Source: an uncultured Bacillota bacterium (GTDB lineage Bacteria; Bacillota; Clostridia; UBA1381). From it: a DNA stretch of 16,902 nucleotides. Under the pieces are notes generated by a model that ran no database searches, was not told the DNA's origin, and worked only from the letters and a program-made list of their open reading frames with translations. This document shows positions 5,916 to 13,541 of the stretch, piece by piece. Position 1 is the stretch's first letter; every line of letters starts with the position of its first letter. The position numbers and the translations under genes are program-made. The stretch covers positions 1 through 16,902 of the forward strand of contig CASFSH010000238.1 in the NCBI GenBank assembly GCA_949297205.1. Reading direction: 5' to 3'.

Positions 5916-8375
5916 TTATTTTATTGCCTTTAAGTGCCATATTTTATCGTTATATTCTTTTATTGTTCTGTCGCTTGAAAAATATCCGGCACAAGCAGTA
6001 TTTATAACCGCTTTTTTATACCATTCCTCTTTATTCTCATATAATTTTGATAAACGTTCCTGAGTTTTACAGTAATCCTCAAAATCTCTCAATACCATAT
6101 ATACATCAGGTGTTCCGTAATCTCCAAACAACAGTGTCTGATATAAATCTCTGAACATCTGAGTGTTTCCATCAGAAAATTCTCCATTTATAAGTTGTTC
6201 CAAAACCTGTCTTAAAACACTGTTTGAGGAATAAATGTCTTTAACTTCTTCCGAATTGTTATACTTGAATCTTGCATTTACTTCTTCAGCTTTAAGTCCG
6301 AAAATGAATATATTATCTTCTCCAACCTGTTCAAGCATTTCAACATTTGCTCCGTCCAGTGTTCCGATGGTTAACGCACCGTTAAGCATAAATTTCATAT
6401 TTCCCGTTCCCGAAGCTTCTTTTCCTGCAGTGGAAATCTGCTCCGAAATATCAGCGGCTACAGTTACCATTTCCGCAATTGATACACCGTAGTTTTCCAG
6501 GAATACAACCTTTATTTTATCTTTTATTCTTGTATCATTATTGATTTTTTCAGCCACATTGTTTATAAGCTTTATTATAAGCTTTGCTCTTGCATAACCG
6601 GGCGCTGCTTTTGCACCGAATATATATGTCTTGGGATAGAAATCCATATTGGGATTTTCCACAAGTCTGTTATATTCTGCCATTATATGAAGTACATTCA
6701 TTAATTGGCGTTTATATTCATGCAATCTTTTTGCCTGTACATCAAAAATCGAATCGGGATTAATTTCAATATTGTTATGTTCCTTTATATATTCAGCAAG
6801 ACATACTTTGTTTGCATGTTTAATTTTATAAAATTCCTCACAAAATTCTTTATCTTTTGCATATGGAAGCAGCTTTTTCAGTTCATCATAATTCTTTATC
6901 CACTTATCTCCGATTTTTGACGAAATAAGCTGTGTAAGTTTCGGATTACAGTTTGCAATCCAACGTCTGAAGGTTATTCCGTTTGTAATAGAATAGAATT
7001 TTTTAGGATTTAAACGATAATAATCCGCAAATATATCGGTTGTCAAAATTTTTGTGTGAAGTCCCGACACCCCGTTTATTGCAAAACAACTGTATAAACA
7101 AATATTTGCCATATATACTTTATTATCTGCAATAATAGCCATATACTTATGTTTTGCCGGATCATTGGGGTATACAACTTCAAGATATTCCATAAGACGT
7201 CTGTTCATTTCCTTTACAAGCATTGCAATTCTCGGCAAAACCTTTTCAAACATATCAAGAGGCCATTTTTCAAGAGCTTCACTCATAATTGTATGATTTG
7301 TATATGCAAACACCTTTTGAGTAATTTCCCATGCATCATCCCATGAAAGACCTTTGTCATCAAGCAATATTCTCATAAGTTCGGGAATTGCCAGAGTCGG
7401 ATGGGTATCGTTAATATGAATACAAGCTTTTTCCGGCAATTTTTTCCAATCATATCCGTATCTTGTTTCAAATTCTCTTAAAATCCACTGAATTGTTGCA
7501 GATACCAAAAAATACTGTTGTTTTAATCTCAGTTCTTTTCCTTCTGTATGGTTATCTTCAGGATACAATACCTTTGAAATAACCTCTGCAAGTTGTTTTT
7601 CTTCAACCGCACGAACATAATTACCACTGTTAAACTCTGACATATTCATGTGGTTAGGAGATTTTGCAGACCACAATCTCAATTTATTAACTATTTTGGA
7701 ATTATAACCTACCAGAGGAACGTCATACGGCATGGCAAGAATTGTATGGGCATTTTCATATCTCACATAAAAACGACCATCATGCCAATCGGTATATACT
7801 TTACCCCCAATTTTAACCTCAACCGTTTCTTCAGGACGCGGCACTTCCCATGCATTTCCGTCCTCCAGCCATGTATCGGGTAATTCTGTTTGATAACCGT
7901 CCACTATTTTTTGTCTGAATAATCCATACTCATATCTGATTGTACAACCATATGCAGGCAGATCAAGGGTTGTCAGAGAATCTATGAAACAAGCAGCCAA
8001 TCTGCCCAATCCTCCGTTACCTAATCCTGCATCATTTTCAAGTTCTGCAATATCTTCTATTCTGTATCCCAAAGAATTTAAAACATTTTTATATTCCTCT
8101 GTTTGCATAAGATTTAAAACATTTGTTGTGAAAAGCCTACCCATTAAAAATTCAAAGGACAAATAGTAAAGTTTTTTAGATCCTTCTTCCTTTACCTCTT
8201 TATGCGATACTGCCCATTTTGCCATAATTTGATCCCTTGCTGTTAATGCACAGGCAGTATATACCATTTTGGGAGTTGCATCCTCCATGACTTTTCCGAA
8301 ATGACGTGAAACCTTCCCTATAATTTCAGATCTCAACGCTTCTTCCTTTGGTGTAAGTTTTAACTTTTTCTCCAT
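5916..8375 (-). CDS. glgP: Glycogen/alpha-glucan phosphorylase
   Basis: This 819-residue cytoplasmic enzyme releases glucose 1-phosphate from the non-reducing ends of glycogen with inorganic phosphate. The protein is full length for family GT35. The N-terminal half shows YYLSFEFLMGR, the GLGNGGLGRLAACFIDSL stretch and IHINDTHPTLAIPELMRI. The C-terminal half shows NPKKFYSITNGITFRRW, FDVQAKRLHEYKRQLMN and the pyridoxal-phosphate site EASGTGNMKFMLNGA, with the cofactor lysine at K661. It follows glgA by 27 bases, has AAAGG nine bases before its ATG, and is probably co-transcribed with glgA, so synthesis and breakdown of the storage polymer are encoded together. No branching enzyme or ADP-glucose pyrophosphorylase gene is in the window. 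Confidence 0.97.
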   Translation of the reverse strand: MEKKLKLTPKEEALRSEIIGKVSRHFGKVMEDATPKMVYTACALTARDQIMAKWAVSHKEVKEEGSKKLYYLSFEFLMGRLFTTNVLNLMQTEEYKNVLNSLGYRIEDIAELENDAGLGNGGLGRLAACFIDSLTTLDLPAYGCTIRYEYGLFRQKIVDGYQTELPDTWLEDGNAWEVPRPEETVEVKIGGKVYTDWHDGRFYVRYENAHTILAMPYDVPLVGYNSKIVNKLRLWSAKSPNHMNMSEFNSGNYVRAVEEKQLAEVISKVLYPEDNHTEGKELRLKQQYFLVSATIQWILREFETRYGYDWKKLPEKACIHINDTHPTLAIPELMRILLDDKGLSWDDAWEITQKVFAYTNHTIMSEALEKWPLDMFEKVLPRIAMLVKEMNRRLMEYLEVVYPNDPAKHKYMAIIADNKVYMANICLYSCFAINGVSGLHTKILTTDIFADYYRLNPKKFYSITNGITFRRWIANCNPKLTQLISSKIGDKWIKNYDELKKLLPYAKDKEFCEEFYKIKHANKVCLAEYIKEHNNIEINPDSIFDVQAKRLHEYKRQLMNVLHIMAEYNRLVENPNMDFYPKTYIFGAKAAPGYARAKLIIKLINNVAEKINNDTRIKDKIKVVFLENYGVSIAEMVTVAADISEQISTAGKEASGTGNMKFMLNGALTIGTLDGANVEMLEQVGEDNIFIFGLKAEEVNARFKYNNSEEVKDIYSSNSVLRQVLEQLINGEFSDGNTQMFRDLYQTLLFGDYGTPDVYMVLRDFEDYCKTQERLSKLYENKEEWYKKAVINTACAGYFSSDRTIKEYNDKIWHLKAIK

Positions 8376-8402
8376 ACTTATATGCCTTTCTATATTGATT
8401 TA

Positions 8403-10298
8403 TTATTCCTCTTTTTTTATCTTTTTCTTAGTTGTTTTAGTTTTTTCAACAGGTTTGGAAACTTCTTTTTCTGTCTTTTTTACAGTAGCTGACGATGCTT
8501 TTCTTGATGTTGTCTTTGCACTTGTCTTTTTAGGTGTTGTCTGTTTCTTTTCAGGTTCAATTTCTTCCAAAGAAATTTGCTGATTGTTTTCTTTTATTTC
8601 TGTTTTGGTTTCTTCTTTTTCTTTCACAGATTTCCTCACTGTTTTCTTTTTCGGTTTTTGAACCGGCTTCTCTTCTGTTTTTTCTTCTGCAGGCTTATCT
8701 TCCTTTTTTGATTTTGCTGTACGTTTTGATGTGGTTTTTTTTGTGCTTTTCTCCTTTTTATCTTCCGAAGCAGTCACATCCAAGTCCTGCTGTACTGCTT
8801 TATCAGCCGTTTCTTTTTCCTCTGTTTTTTCTGTATTGTTTTCTTCAGGTTTCACATATTCAATACCGGTAATTTCAGAGTACATTTTAATATACTGTTC
8901 CGCGGATACACTCCACGAATAATCTGTGGACATAGCATGAGAAACCAGGCTATTCCAAACTTCTTTATTGTCATAATAAACCTGCATTGCATATTTTAAA
9001 ACATAGAACATATCATTTGAATTAAAGTTTGTAAATGAGAAACCTGTTCCCTCTCCGGTATACTCATTATACGGAATAACAGTATCTTTTAAGCCGCCTG
9101 TTTCACGTACAACAGGGAGAGTTCCGTATCTCATGGAAATAATCTGCGACAGGCCGCACGGTTCAAACAATGACGGCATTAAAAATGCATCACAGCCTGC
9201 ATATATTTTATGCGACATTTCATTTGAGAAATATATATTTGCGGAAACCTTATCAGGATATTTCCATGCATAGTGTCTGAAAAGATTTTCGTACTTTTCT
9301 TCACCTGTTCCCAATACTATAATCTGCATGCCGCCTTCACACATACGTTCTATTGCAGCAGCAATCAAATCAAATCCTTTCTGATCTGTTAGACGGGAAA
9401 CTATTCCTACTGTAAAAATATTTTCATCAACAGGAAGATTTAGCATTTTCTGAAGCTCTGTCTTATTCTTCTTTTTCTTCTCTGCAAAATCTGATATACT
9501 GTATTTTTCTGCAATATTTTCATCTGTTTCGGGATTCCATTCTTTATATGATATGCCGTTTACAATGCCTATAAGATCATTTTTTCTCGCACTTATTATT
9601 CCGTTAAGTCCTTCGCCATACTGTTCTGACTGAATTTCCCGGGCATAGCTTTCCGATACTGTAGATATTTTGGTAGCATATACAAGACCACCTTTTAACA
9701 GGTTTGCATCTTTATAAAATTCCAATTTATCATCAGTGAAATAATAATCACTTATACCCATAAAATCTTTAATTTTATTCAAATCCCATCTTCCCTGATA
9801 TTTGAGATTATGAATTGTCATGACGGTTTTTATTCCACGATAAAACGGATTATCAAGGAATGTATCCAAAAATACGGGAATTGCGGCAGTCTGCCAGTCA
9901 TTACAGTTTATCACATCCGGTCTGAAATTCAATGATGGCAATAAAGACAAGACAGCCTTTGAAAAGAAAATAAATTTTTCACAGTCAAGATGTATATAAT
10001 CATATGGCTGATCACCGTTAAAATAAAACTCGTTATCCACAAAATAAAATATACATCCGTCGTATTCAAGTTTTTTTACACCGCAGTACTGTTTTCTCCA
10101 TCCCATATCAATATAGATGTGAGTAATATATTCCATTTGATCTTTAAAATGCTGTGGTATTGATTTATACAACGGTATTATTACCCTTGCATCAATACCC
10201 TTTTCTTTTAATGCCGGAGGAAGCGATCCTGCCACATCCCCCAATCCGCCTGTTTTTGCAAAAGGCGCTGCTTCCGAACTTGCATACAATATGTTCAT
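8403..10298 (-). CDS. glgA: Glycogen synthase with a long lysine-rich C-terminal tail
   Basis: This enzyme transfers glucose from ADP-glucose to growing alpha-1,4-glucan. The core of about 480 residues is an ordinary GT5 glycogen synthase. The N-terminal nucleotide-sugar site is KTGGLGDV (15-22, K15), then come INCNDWQTA, IHNLKYQG and GIVNGI, and the C-terminal catalytic region FEPCGLSQ has Glu379 at the position of the E. coli catalytic Glu377. GlgA proteins usually end near here, but this one continues from about residue 484 to 631. The extra 148 residues are almost only Lys, Glu, Thr, Ser and Pro, with roughly 40 lysines and no hydrophobic core, so they are probably disordered. The last third is net basic (KKTSAKTTSRKASS, KTTKKKIKKEE). 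AGGAAAGG precedes the ATG. The gene leads the glgA-glgP group. Confidence 0.95.
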   Translation of the reverse strand: MNILYASSEAAPFAKTGGLGDVAGSLPPALKEKGIDARVIIPLYKSIPQHFKDQMEYITHIYIDMGWRKQYCGVKKLEYDGCIFYFVDNEFYFNGDQPYDYIHLDCEKFIFFSKAVLSLLPSLNFRPDVINCNDWQTAAIPVFLDTFLDNPFYRGIKTVMTIHNLKYQGRWDLNKIKDFMGISDYYFTDDKLEFYKDANLLKGGLVYATKISTVSESYAREIQSEQYGEGLNGIISARKNDLIGIVNGISYKEWNPETDENIAEKYSISDFAEKKKKNKTELQKMLNLPVDENIFTVGIVSRLTDQKGFDLIAAAIERMCEGGMQIIVLGTGEEKYENLFRHYAWKYPDKVSANIYFSNEMSHKIYAGCDAFLMPSLFEPCGLSQIISMRYGTLPVVRETGGLKDTVIPYNEYTGEGTGFSFTNFNSNDMFYVLKYAMQVYYDNKEVWNSLVSHAMSTDYSWSVSAEQYIKMYSEITGIEYVKPEENNTEKTEEKETADKAVQQDLDVTASEDKKEKSTKKTTSKRTAKSKKEDKPAEEKTEEKPVQKPKKKTVRKSVKEKEETKTEIKENNQQISLEEIEPEKKQTTPKKTSAKTTSRKASSATVKKTEKEVSKPVEKTKTTKKKIKKEE

Positions 10299-10448
10299 AA
10301 TTTTACCAACCTTTCCTGCGCCGTAACGCTGTTTGATTTTATATGGCTTAAATAAATTTTAAGCACATACATAAATATTTTAATCTTTACCGGCATTGTT
10401 ACATAATAGTCAGTCAGGATAATTGTGGTAATATCGGTTGTCATGTAA

Positions 10449-10460
10449 AATACCGGTATT
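10449..10460. promoter_or_regulatory. Perfect palindrome in the glgA leader
   Basis: AATACCGGTATT is a perfect 12-base palindrome located between the candidate glgA promoter and the gene. Related partial motifs occur nearby (ATCGGTT at 10432-10438 and TACCGGCA at 10388-10395). It may be an operator or part of a leader structure; the binding factor is unknown. Confidence 0.3.
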
Positions 10461-10501
10461 CTGCTTTAATTAACTGTCATAAGTATTATTCTGTAATAAA
10501 T

Positions 10502-10530
10502 ATTTTATATTATTTTTTTTAATTTGTCAA
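10502..10530 (-). promoter_or_regulatory. Sigma-A promoter upstream of glgA
   Basis: On the minus strand a perfect TTGACA (10525-10530) is followed, after exactly 17 bases, by TAAAAT (10502-10507). This predicts a start near 10495 and a leader of almost 200 bases before glgA. No other strong promoter is obvious between here and mscL. Confidence 0.65.
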
Positions 10531-10678
10531 TTTTTTATCAACGTCAAAAAAAGAAAGTGTATAAATTAACTATCTCATGCTGTTTATATACGCCGCATTT
10601 ATATAATTTTAATAATGTACTTTTTTCGTGATTATACGAAAAAAGGAGAATTATGGGTTATTTTATATTTATTTCCGC

Positions 10679-10707
10679 AAAAAAATACGGCCGTATATTC
10701 GACCGTA
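10679..10707 (-). terminator. Rho-independent terminator of trxB
   Basis: Read on the minus strand, TACGGTCG (10700-10707) pairs with CGGCCGTA (10686-10693) with one mismatch and a six-base loop, followed directly by seven T residues (10679-10685). It starts about 40 bases after the trxB stop. Confidence 0.85.
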
Positions 10708-10747
10708 ATAAAATAACTTTTAGCTGTAAAATATTTCTTATTTTAAC

Positions 10748-11659
10748 TTATCCGTTAATATAATTAATTGCTGATGTCGCCGCAACAGCGCCGTCTGCCG
10801 CAGATGTGACAATCTGCCTCAAAGGTGTATTCCGCACATCCCCCGCAGCATACATTGCAGTAATATTTGTTTCCATTTTATTATTTGTTTTTATAAAACC
10901 GTTTTCATCAAGTTCAACATATTTTCCGGCAAACTCCGATTTTGGTATTATCCCCACTGCAACAAAAACTCCGCTTACAGGTATATCTGTTTTTTTACCT
11001 GTTTTTTTATTTGTTGTTTGTATGTTACTTACAGTAGTATCCCCTTCAATTTTAGAAACCTCTGAATCGAGAACAAAACTTATCTTGTTGTTTTCTTTTG
11101 CCTTTTCCACAAGCGTAGCTGCTGCACGAAATTTATCTCTTCGATGTATTAAGGTGACACTCTTAGCAAATCTTGCAAGATACAAAGCATCTTCAAATGC
11201 GGTATTTCCCCCTCCGACTACCGCAACATCCTGACCTTTAAAAAATGCTCCGTCACAAGCTGCACAATATGATACTCCTACACCGTAAAATCGGTCTTCA
11301 CCCTCAACCCCAAGCTTTCTCGGAGAAGCACCTGTTGCAAAAATAATACATTTTGTATGGTAATTGTTTTTTCTTGTTTCCACAGTTTTAATCCTGTCAT
11401 TTATACCCAATATGTTTTTTGCCGTTTCGGTTGTAAACTCTATATCAAATTTTTCAGCATGTTTTTTCATTCTTTCAGAAAGTTCGGCTCCGCTTGGATT
11501 ATCATTTACACCCGGATAATTATCAACCTCATAAGTATAGTTCATCTGTCCGCCGTAACTTGTTCCTTCCATAACCAGTGTTTTCATACCGCTTCTTCCT
11601 GCATAAATAGCAGCAGACAATCCTGCCGCGCCTCCGCCTATAATTATAATATCATACAT
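10748..11659 (-). CDS. trxB: Thioredoxin-disulfide reductase
   Basis: This 303-residue FAD enzyme passes electrons from NADPH to thioredoxin in the cytoplasm. The N-terminal FAD-binding Rossmann motif is GGGAAGL (8-14). The redox-active disulfide is C132-A-A-C135 in SYCAACDGAFF. The NADPH-binding motif VVGGGNTAFEDAL and the phosphate-contacting HRRDKFRA follow, then the C-terminal FAD motif YAAGDVRN. The length is standard for low-molecular-weight TrxB. The frame can be extended upstream to 11695, but the ATG at 11659 has GGAGG six bases before it and gives the normal MYDIIIIGGG beginning. It is monocistronic, with its own promoter and terminator. No thioredoxin gene is adjacent. Some other low-Gram-positive flavin reductases look similar, but the CxxC supports TrxB. 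Confidence 0.93.
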   Translation of the reverse strand: MYDIIIIGGGAAGLSAAIYAGRSGMKTLVMEGTSYGGQMNYTYEVDNYPGVNDNPSGAELSERMKKHAEKFDIEFTTETAKNILGINDRIKTVETRKNNYHTKCIIFATGASPRKLGVEGEDRFYGVGVSYCAACDGAFFKGQDVAVVGGGNTAFEDALYLARFAKSVTLIHRRDKFRAAATLVEKAKENNKISFVLDSEVSKIEGDTTVSNIQTTNKKTGKKTDIPVSGVFVAVGIIPKSEFAGKYVELDENGFIKTNNKMETNITAMYAAGDVRNTPLRQIVTSAADGAVAATSAINYING

Positions 11660-11665
11660 TATTAT

Positions 11666-11670
11666 CCTCC
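11666..11670 (-). promoter_or_regulatory. Ribosome binding site deciding the trxB start
   Basis: GGAGG on the minus strand lies six bases before the ATG at 11659. It lies inside the alternative longer frame, which therefore should not be used. The 15 bases around it recur near 16773. Confidence 0.75.
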
Positions 11671-11757
11671 ATTCCGCCATAAACTTTAAAGGCAATTTAA
11701 TAACAAAACGATAATTCTTCTATTTGTTTACTGTCATAATTTTACTGTCCGACTATT

Positions 11758-11786
11758 ATTATATACCAATTTATTATATAAAACAA
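11758..11786 (-). promoter_or_regulatory. Candidate promoter for trxB
   Basis: On the minus strand TTGTTT (11781-11786) and TATAAT (11758-11763) are spaced by 17 bases, placing the transcript start about 90 bases before the trxB start codon. Confidence 0.55.
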
Positions 11787-11801
11787 GTAAAAAAAAATTT
11801 A

Positions 11802-11830
11802 TTTACAAAATATCAACTTTATGATAAAAT
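11802..11830 (+). promoter_or_regulatory. Candidate promoter for the DUF975 gene
   Basis: TTTACA (11802-11807) and TAAAAT (11825-11830) are spaced by 17 bases and lie 29 bases before the chosen ATG. The promoter is divergent from and adjacent to the trxB promoter. Confidence 0.55.
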
Positions 11831-11849
11831 AATATAAAATAAATTATAT

Positions 11850-11854
11850 GGAGG
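11850..11854 (+). promoter_or_regulatory. Ribosome binding site deciding the DUF975 gene start
   Basis: GGAGG lies five bases before the ATG at 11860 and overlaps the in-frame ATG at 11848, so the downstream ATG is the start. Confidence 0.75.
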
Positions 11855-11859
11855 ATACT

Positions 11860-12657
11860 ATGTTTAACCGAGCCGAATTAAAATCCAATGCAAAAGAAAT
11901 TCTAAGAAAAAACAATACATATTGGATAAGTTTTGCAGTATGTCTTATTGTGTCTTTAATATCGCAAGGCGTTGCACTTGTTTTTTCGGATTTTGATACT
12001 TCTTTTTCGTCCGGAATTATAACAAATATAAATAACGAACAATTATTTCAATATATGAGCCTTTTTGCACCGTTTATTATCGGTTTTTTTGTTATGCGGA
12101 TTGCAATTGATATATTTCTTTTTTTACCTCTTTCAGCAGGGCAAAAAAGATTTTTTATAAAATCTGCGCAAGGAGATAACTCATTTGGCGGAGTTTTTGA
12201 AGTATTTAAAAGAGAACATTACTTAAATGTCGTAAAAATAATGTTTTTTAAATATTTGTATCTTTTTTTATGGTTTATGCTGTACATATTGGTTTATAGC
12301 GGAATTTTAGCTTTAATATTTTATTTTAAGCTTCATACAATACTTTACTTTCTTTGTTTTTTTGCACTGATTCCTGTTATAATTAAATATTATTCATACT
12401 TTTTTATTGAATACATTGTTGCCGAAAATCCGCAAATATCAAAAAAAGCAGCTTTTGAACAAAGCTGTAATATGATACGCGAATACAGATTCAAAACTTT
12501 TAAACTTCAGCTCTCATTTTTCGGATGGTTATTTCTCGGAGCGCTTGCATGCGGAATAGGTATTTTATTCGTTCTTCCATATATGGAAGCAACCATGACA
12601 CAGCTTTACTTTTATTTAAAAAACAAAGATAATAACTATAATTTCTGTTACGAATAA
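11860..12657 (+). CDS. DUF975-family integral membrane protein
   Basis: This 265-residue membrane protein has unknown function. It begins with the family-typical short cytoplasmic stretch MFNRAELKSNAKEIL. Likely membrane helices are at about 20-42, 65-90, 128-154, 157-176 and 218-240. Family features are the ISF start of helix one, the FIEYIVAENP segment (182-191), the SCNMIREYRFKTFKL stretch and LSFFGWLFLGALACGIG (218-234), which is the strongest DUF975 hallmark. The gene stands alone between the trxB promoter and the eda-kdgK unit. No terminator is evident after it, so some readthrough into eda is possible, although eda has its own promoter. Family assignment is made from remembered pattern; no molecular role is proposed. 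Confidence 0.82.
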   Translation: MFNRAELKSNAKEILRKNNTYWISFAVCLIVSLISQGVALVFSDFDTSFSSGIITNINNEQLFQYMSLFAPFIIGFFVMRIAIDIFLFLPLSAGQKRFFIKSAQGDNSFGGVFEVFKREHYLNVVKIMFFKYLYLFLWFMLYILVYSGILALIFYFKLHTILYFLCFFALIPVIIKYYSYFFIEYIVAENPQISKKAAFEQSCNMIREYRFKTFKLQLSFFGWLFLGALACGIGILFVLPYMEATMTQLYFYLKNKDNNYNFCYE

Positions 12658-12712
12658 ATATTTTAAAATAATATCTTTATATGGTTTTTTACAGAAAAAA
12701 TAAATAAATTTA

Positions 12713-12725
12713 TAACCAAAGGTTA
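12713..12725. promoter_or_regulatory. Palindrome upstream of the eda promoter
   Basis: TAACC-AAA-GGTTA is a perfect inverted repeat of five-base arms with a three-base centre. It lies 35 bases upstream of the -35 box of eda. It could be an operator for a sugar-acid-responsive regulator; this is conjecture. Confidence 0.3.
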
Positions 12726-12760
12726 AGGAAAAATACAATTAGTTTTATGCAAAAAACATA

Positions 12761-12789
12761 TTGATTATTTACTATTGATGTGATAGAAT
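12761..12789 (+). promoter_or_regulatory. Candidate promoter for eda-kdgK
   Basis: TTGATT (12761-12766) and TAGAAT (12784-12789) are spaced by exactly 17 bases, with the start codon 55 bases downstream. Confidence 0.55.
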
Positions 12790-12844
12790 ATTAAACTGTA
12801 CAAACAAATATTATTTTACCAATATACAGAAAGGAAGATAAATC

Positions 12845-13486
12845 ATGGATAAAGAAAAGGTACTTACCAAACTTACCGACGCCGGTCTTGTTGCCGTTAT
12901 CCGTGCAAACACTGCAGATGAGGCAATAAGAATTGCAGATGCCTGTCTTGAGGGAGGCTGTCCGTCAATAGAACTTACGTTTACCGTTCCCGGTGCACAT
13001 AAAGTAATTGAAGCGCTTGCCGCAAAATATAATAACGGTGAAATGCTTTTAGGTGCAGGAACAGTTCTTGACGCAGAAACCGCAAGAACTGCAATTTTGT
13101 CAGGTGCAAATTATATAGTAAGTCCTGGGTTTAACCTTGAAGCAGCAAAACTTTGCAACCGTTACAGATTACCCTATATGCCCGGATGTATGACCATTAC
13201 TGAAGTGCTGACAGCAATGGAAGCAGGTGCTGATATTGTTAAAATATTCCCGGCTGATTTATTCGGTCCTAAAATTATAAAAGATATAAAAGGTCCTTTA
13301 CCTCATGCAAAAATGATGCCAACAGGCGGTGTTGATGTAACAAATGTTGATCAATGGATTAAAGCAGGTGCTGTTGCGGTAGGTGCGGGTTCCTCTCTTA
13401 TTGCCGGAGCAAAAACCGGAGATTATGCAAAAATTACTGAAACAGCAAAAGAATTTATCAAAAAAATAAAAGAAGCCAGAGCTTAA
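12845..13486 (+). CDS. eda: 2-keto-3-deoxy-6-phosphogluconate aldolase (KDPG/KHG aldolase)
   Basis: This 213-residue class I aldolase cleaves KDPG to pyruvate and glyceraldehyde 3-phosphate; family members also act on 4-hydroxy-2-ketoglutarate. The beta/alpha barrel starts with the VAVIRANTADEA strand. The Schiff-base lysine is K133 in DIVKIFPAD, and the general base is Glu43 in SIELTFT, matching the E. coli enzyme (K133, E45). GAGTVLD, SPGFN, MPGCMT and PTGGVDVTN are also family motifs. AAAGGAAG precedes the ATG. The gene is followed 55 bases later by the kinase that makes its substrate, so the pair forms the lower part of the hexuronate/pectin or Entner-Doudoroff-type route. Confidence 0.95.
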   Translation: MDKEKVLTKLTDAGLVAVIRANTADEAIRIADACLEGGCPSIELTFTVPGAHKVIEALAAKYNNGEMLLGAGTVLDAETARTAILSGANYIVSPGFNLEAAKLCNRYRLPYMPGCMTITEVLTAMEAGADIVKIFPADLFGPKIIKDIKGPLPHAKMMPTGGVDVTNVDQWIKAGAVAVGAGSSLIAGAKTGDYAKITETAKEFIKKIKEARA

Positions 13487-13541
13487 TTTATTAATTTGTT
13501 ATTTTTTCAAGAGAAAAATATATTTGAAAGGAATGTTTTAA

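Larger units (their letters stand above)
10299..10747. other. 449-base intergenic region between trxB and glgA
   Basis: Reading from the glgA side this region holds the glgA ribosome binding site, a leader of almost 200 bases with a palindrome, the glgA promoter, an AT-rich spacer with no evident gene, an inverted repeat and the trxB terminator. The inverted repeat is TTTTTTCGT at 10621-10629 with ACGAAAAAA at 10636-10644. No RNA gene was recognised. Confidence 0.6.

Noticed and set aside
8395..8922. Plus-strand frames opposite the glgA tail
   Set aside because: They are serine, phenylalanine and valine-rich shadows of the lysine and glutamate-rich coding strand and have no start signals.
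10653..10763. 36-codon plus-strand frame with AAGGAG before its ATG
   Set aside because: It runs through the trxB terminator into the end of trxB, spacing of the ribosome binding site is short, and no promoter is evident.
11660..11695. Upstream extension of trxB by 12 codons
   Set aside because: The ribosome binding site GGAGG lies inside the extension and is correctly placed for the ATG at 11659, which gives the standard N-terminus.
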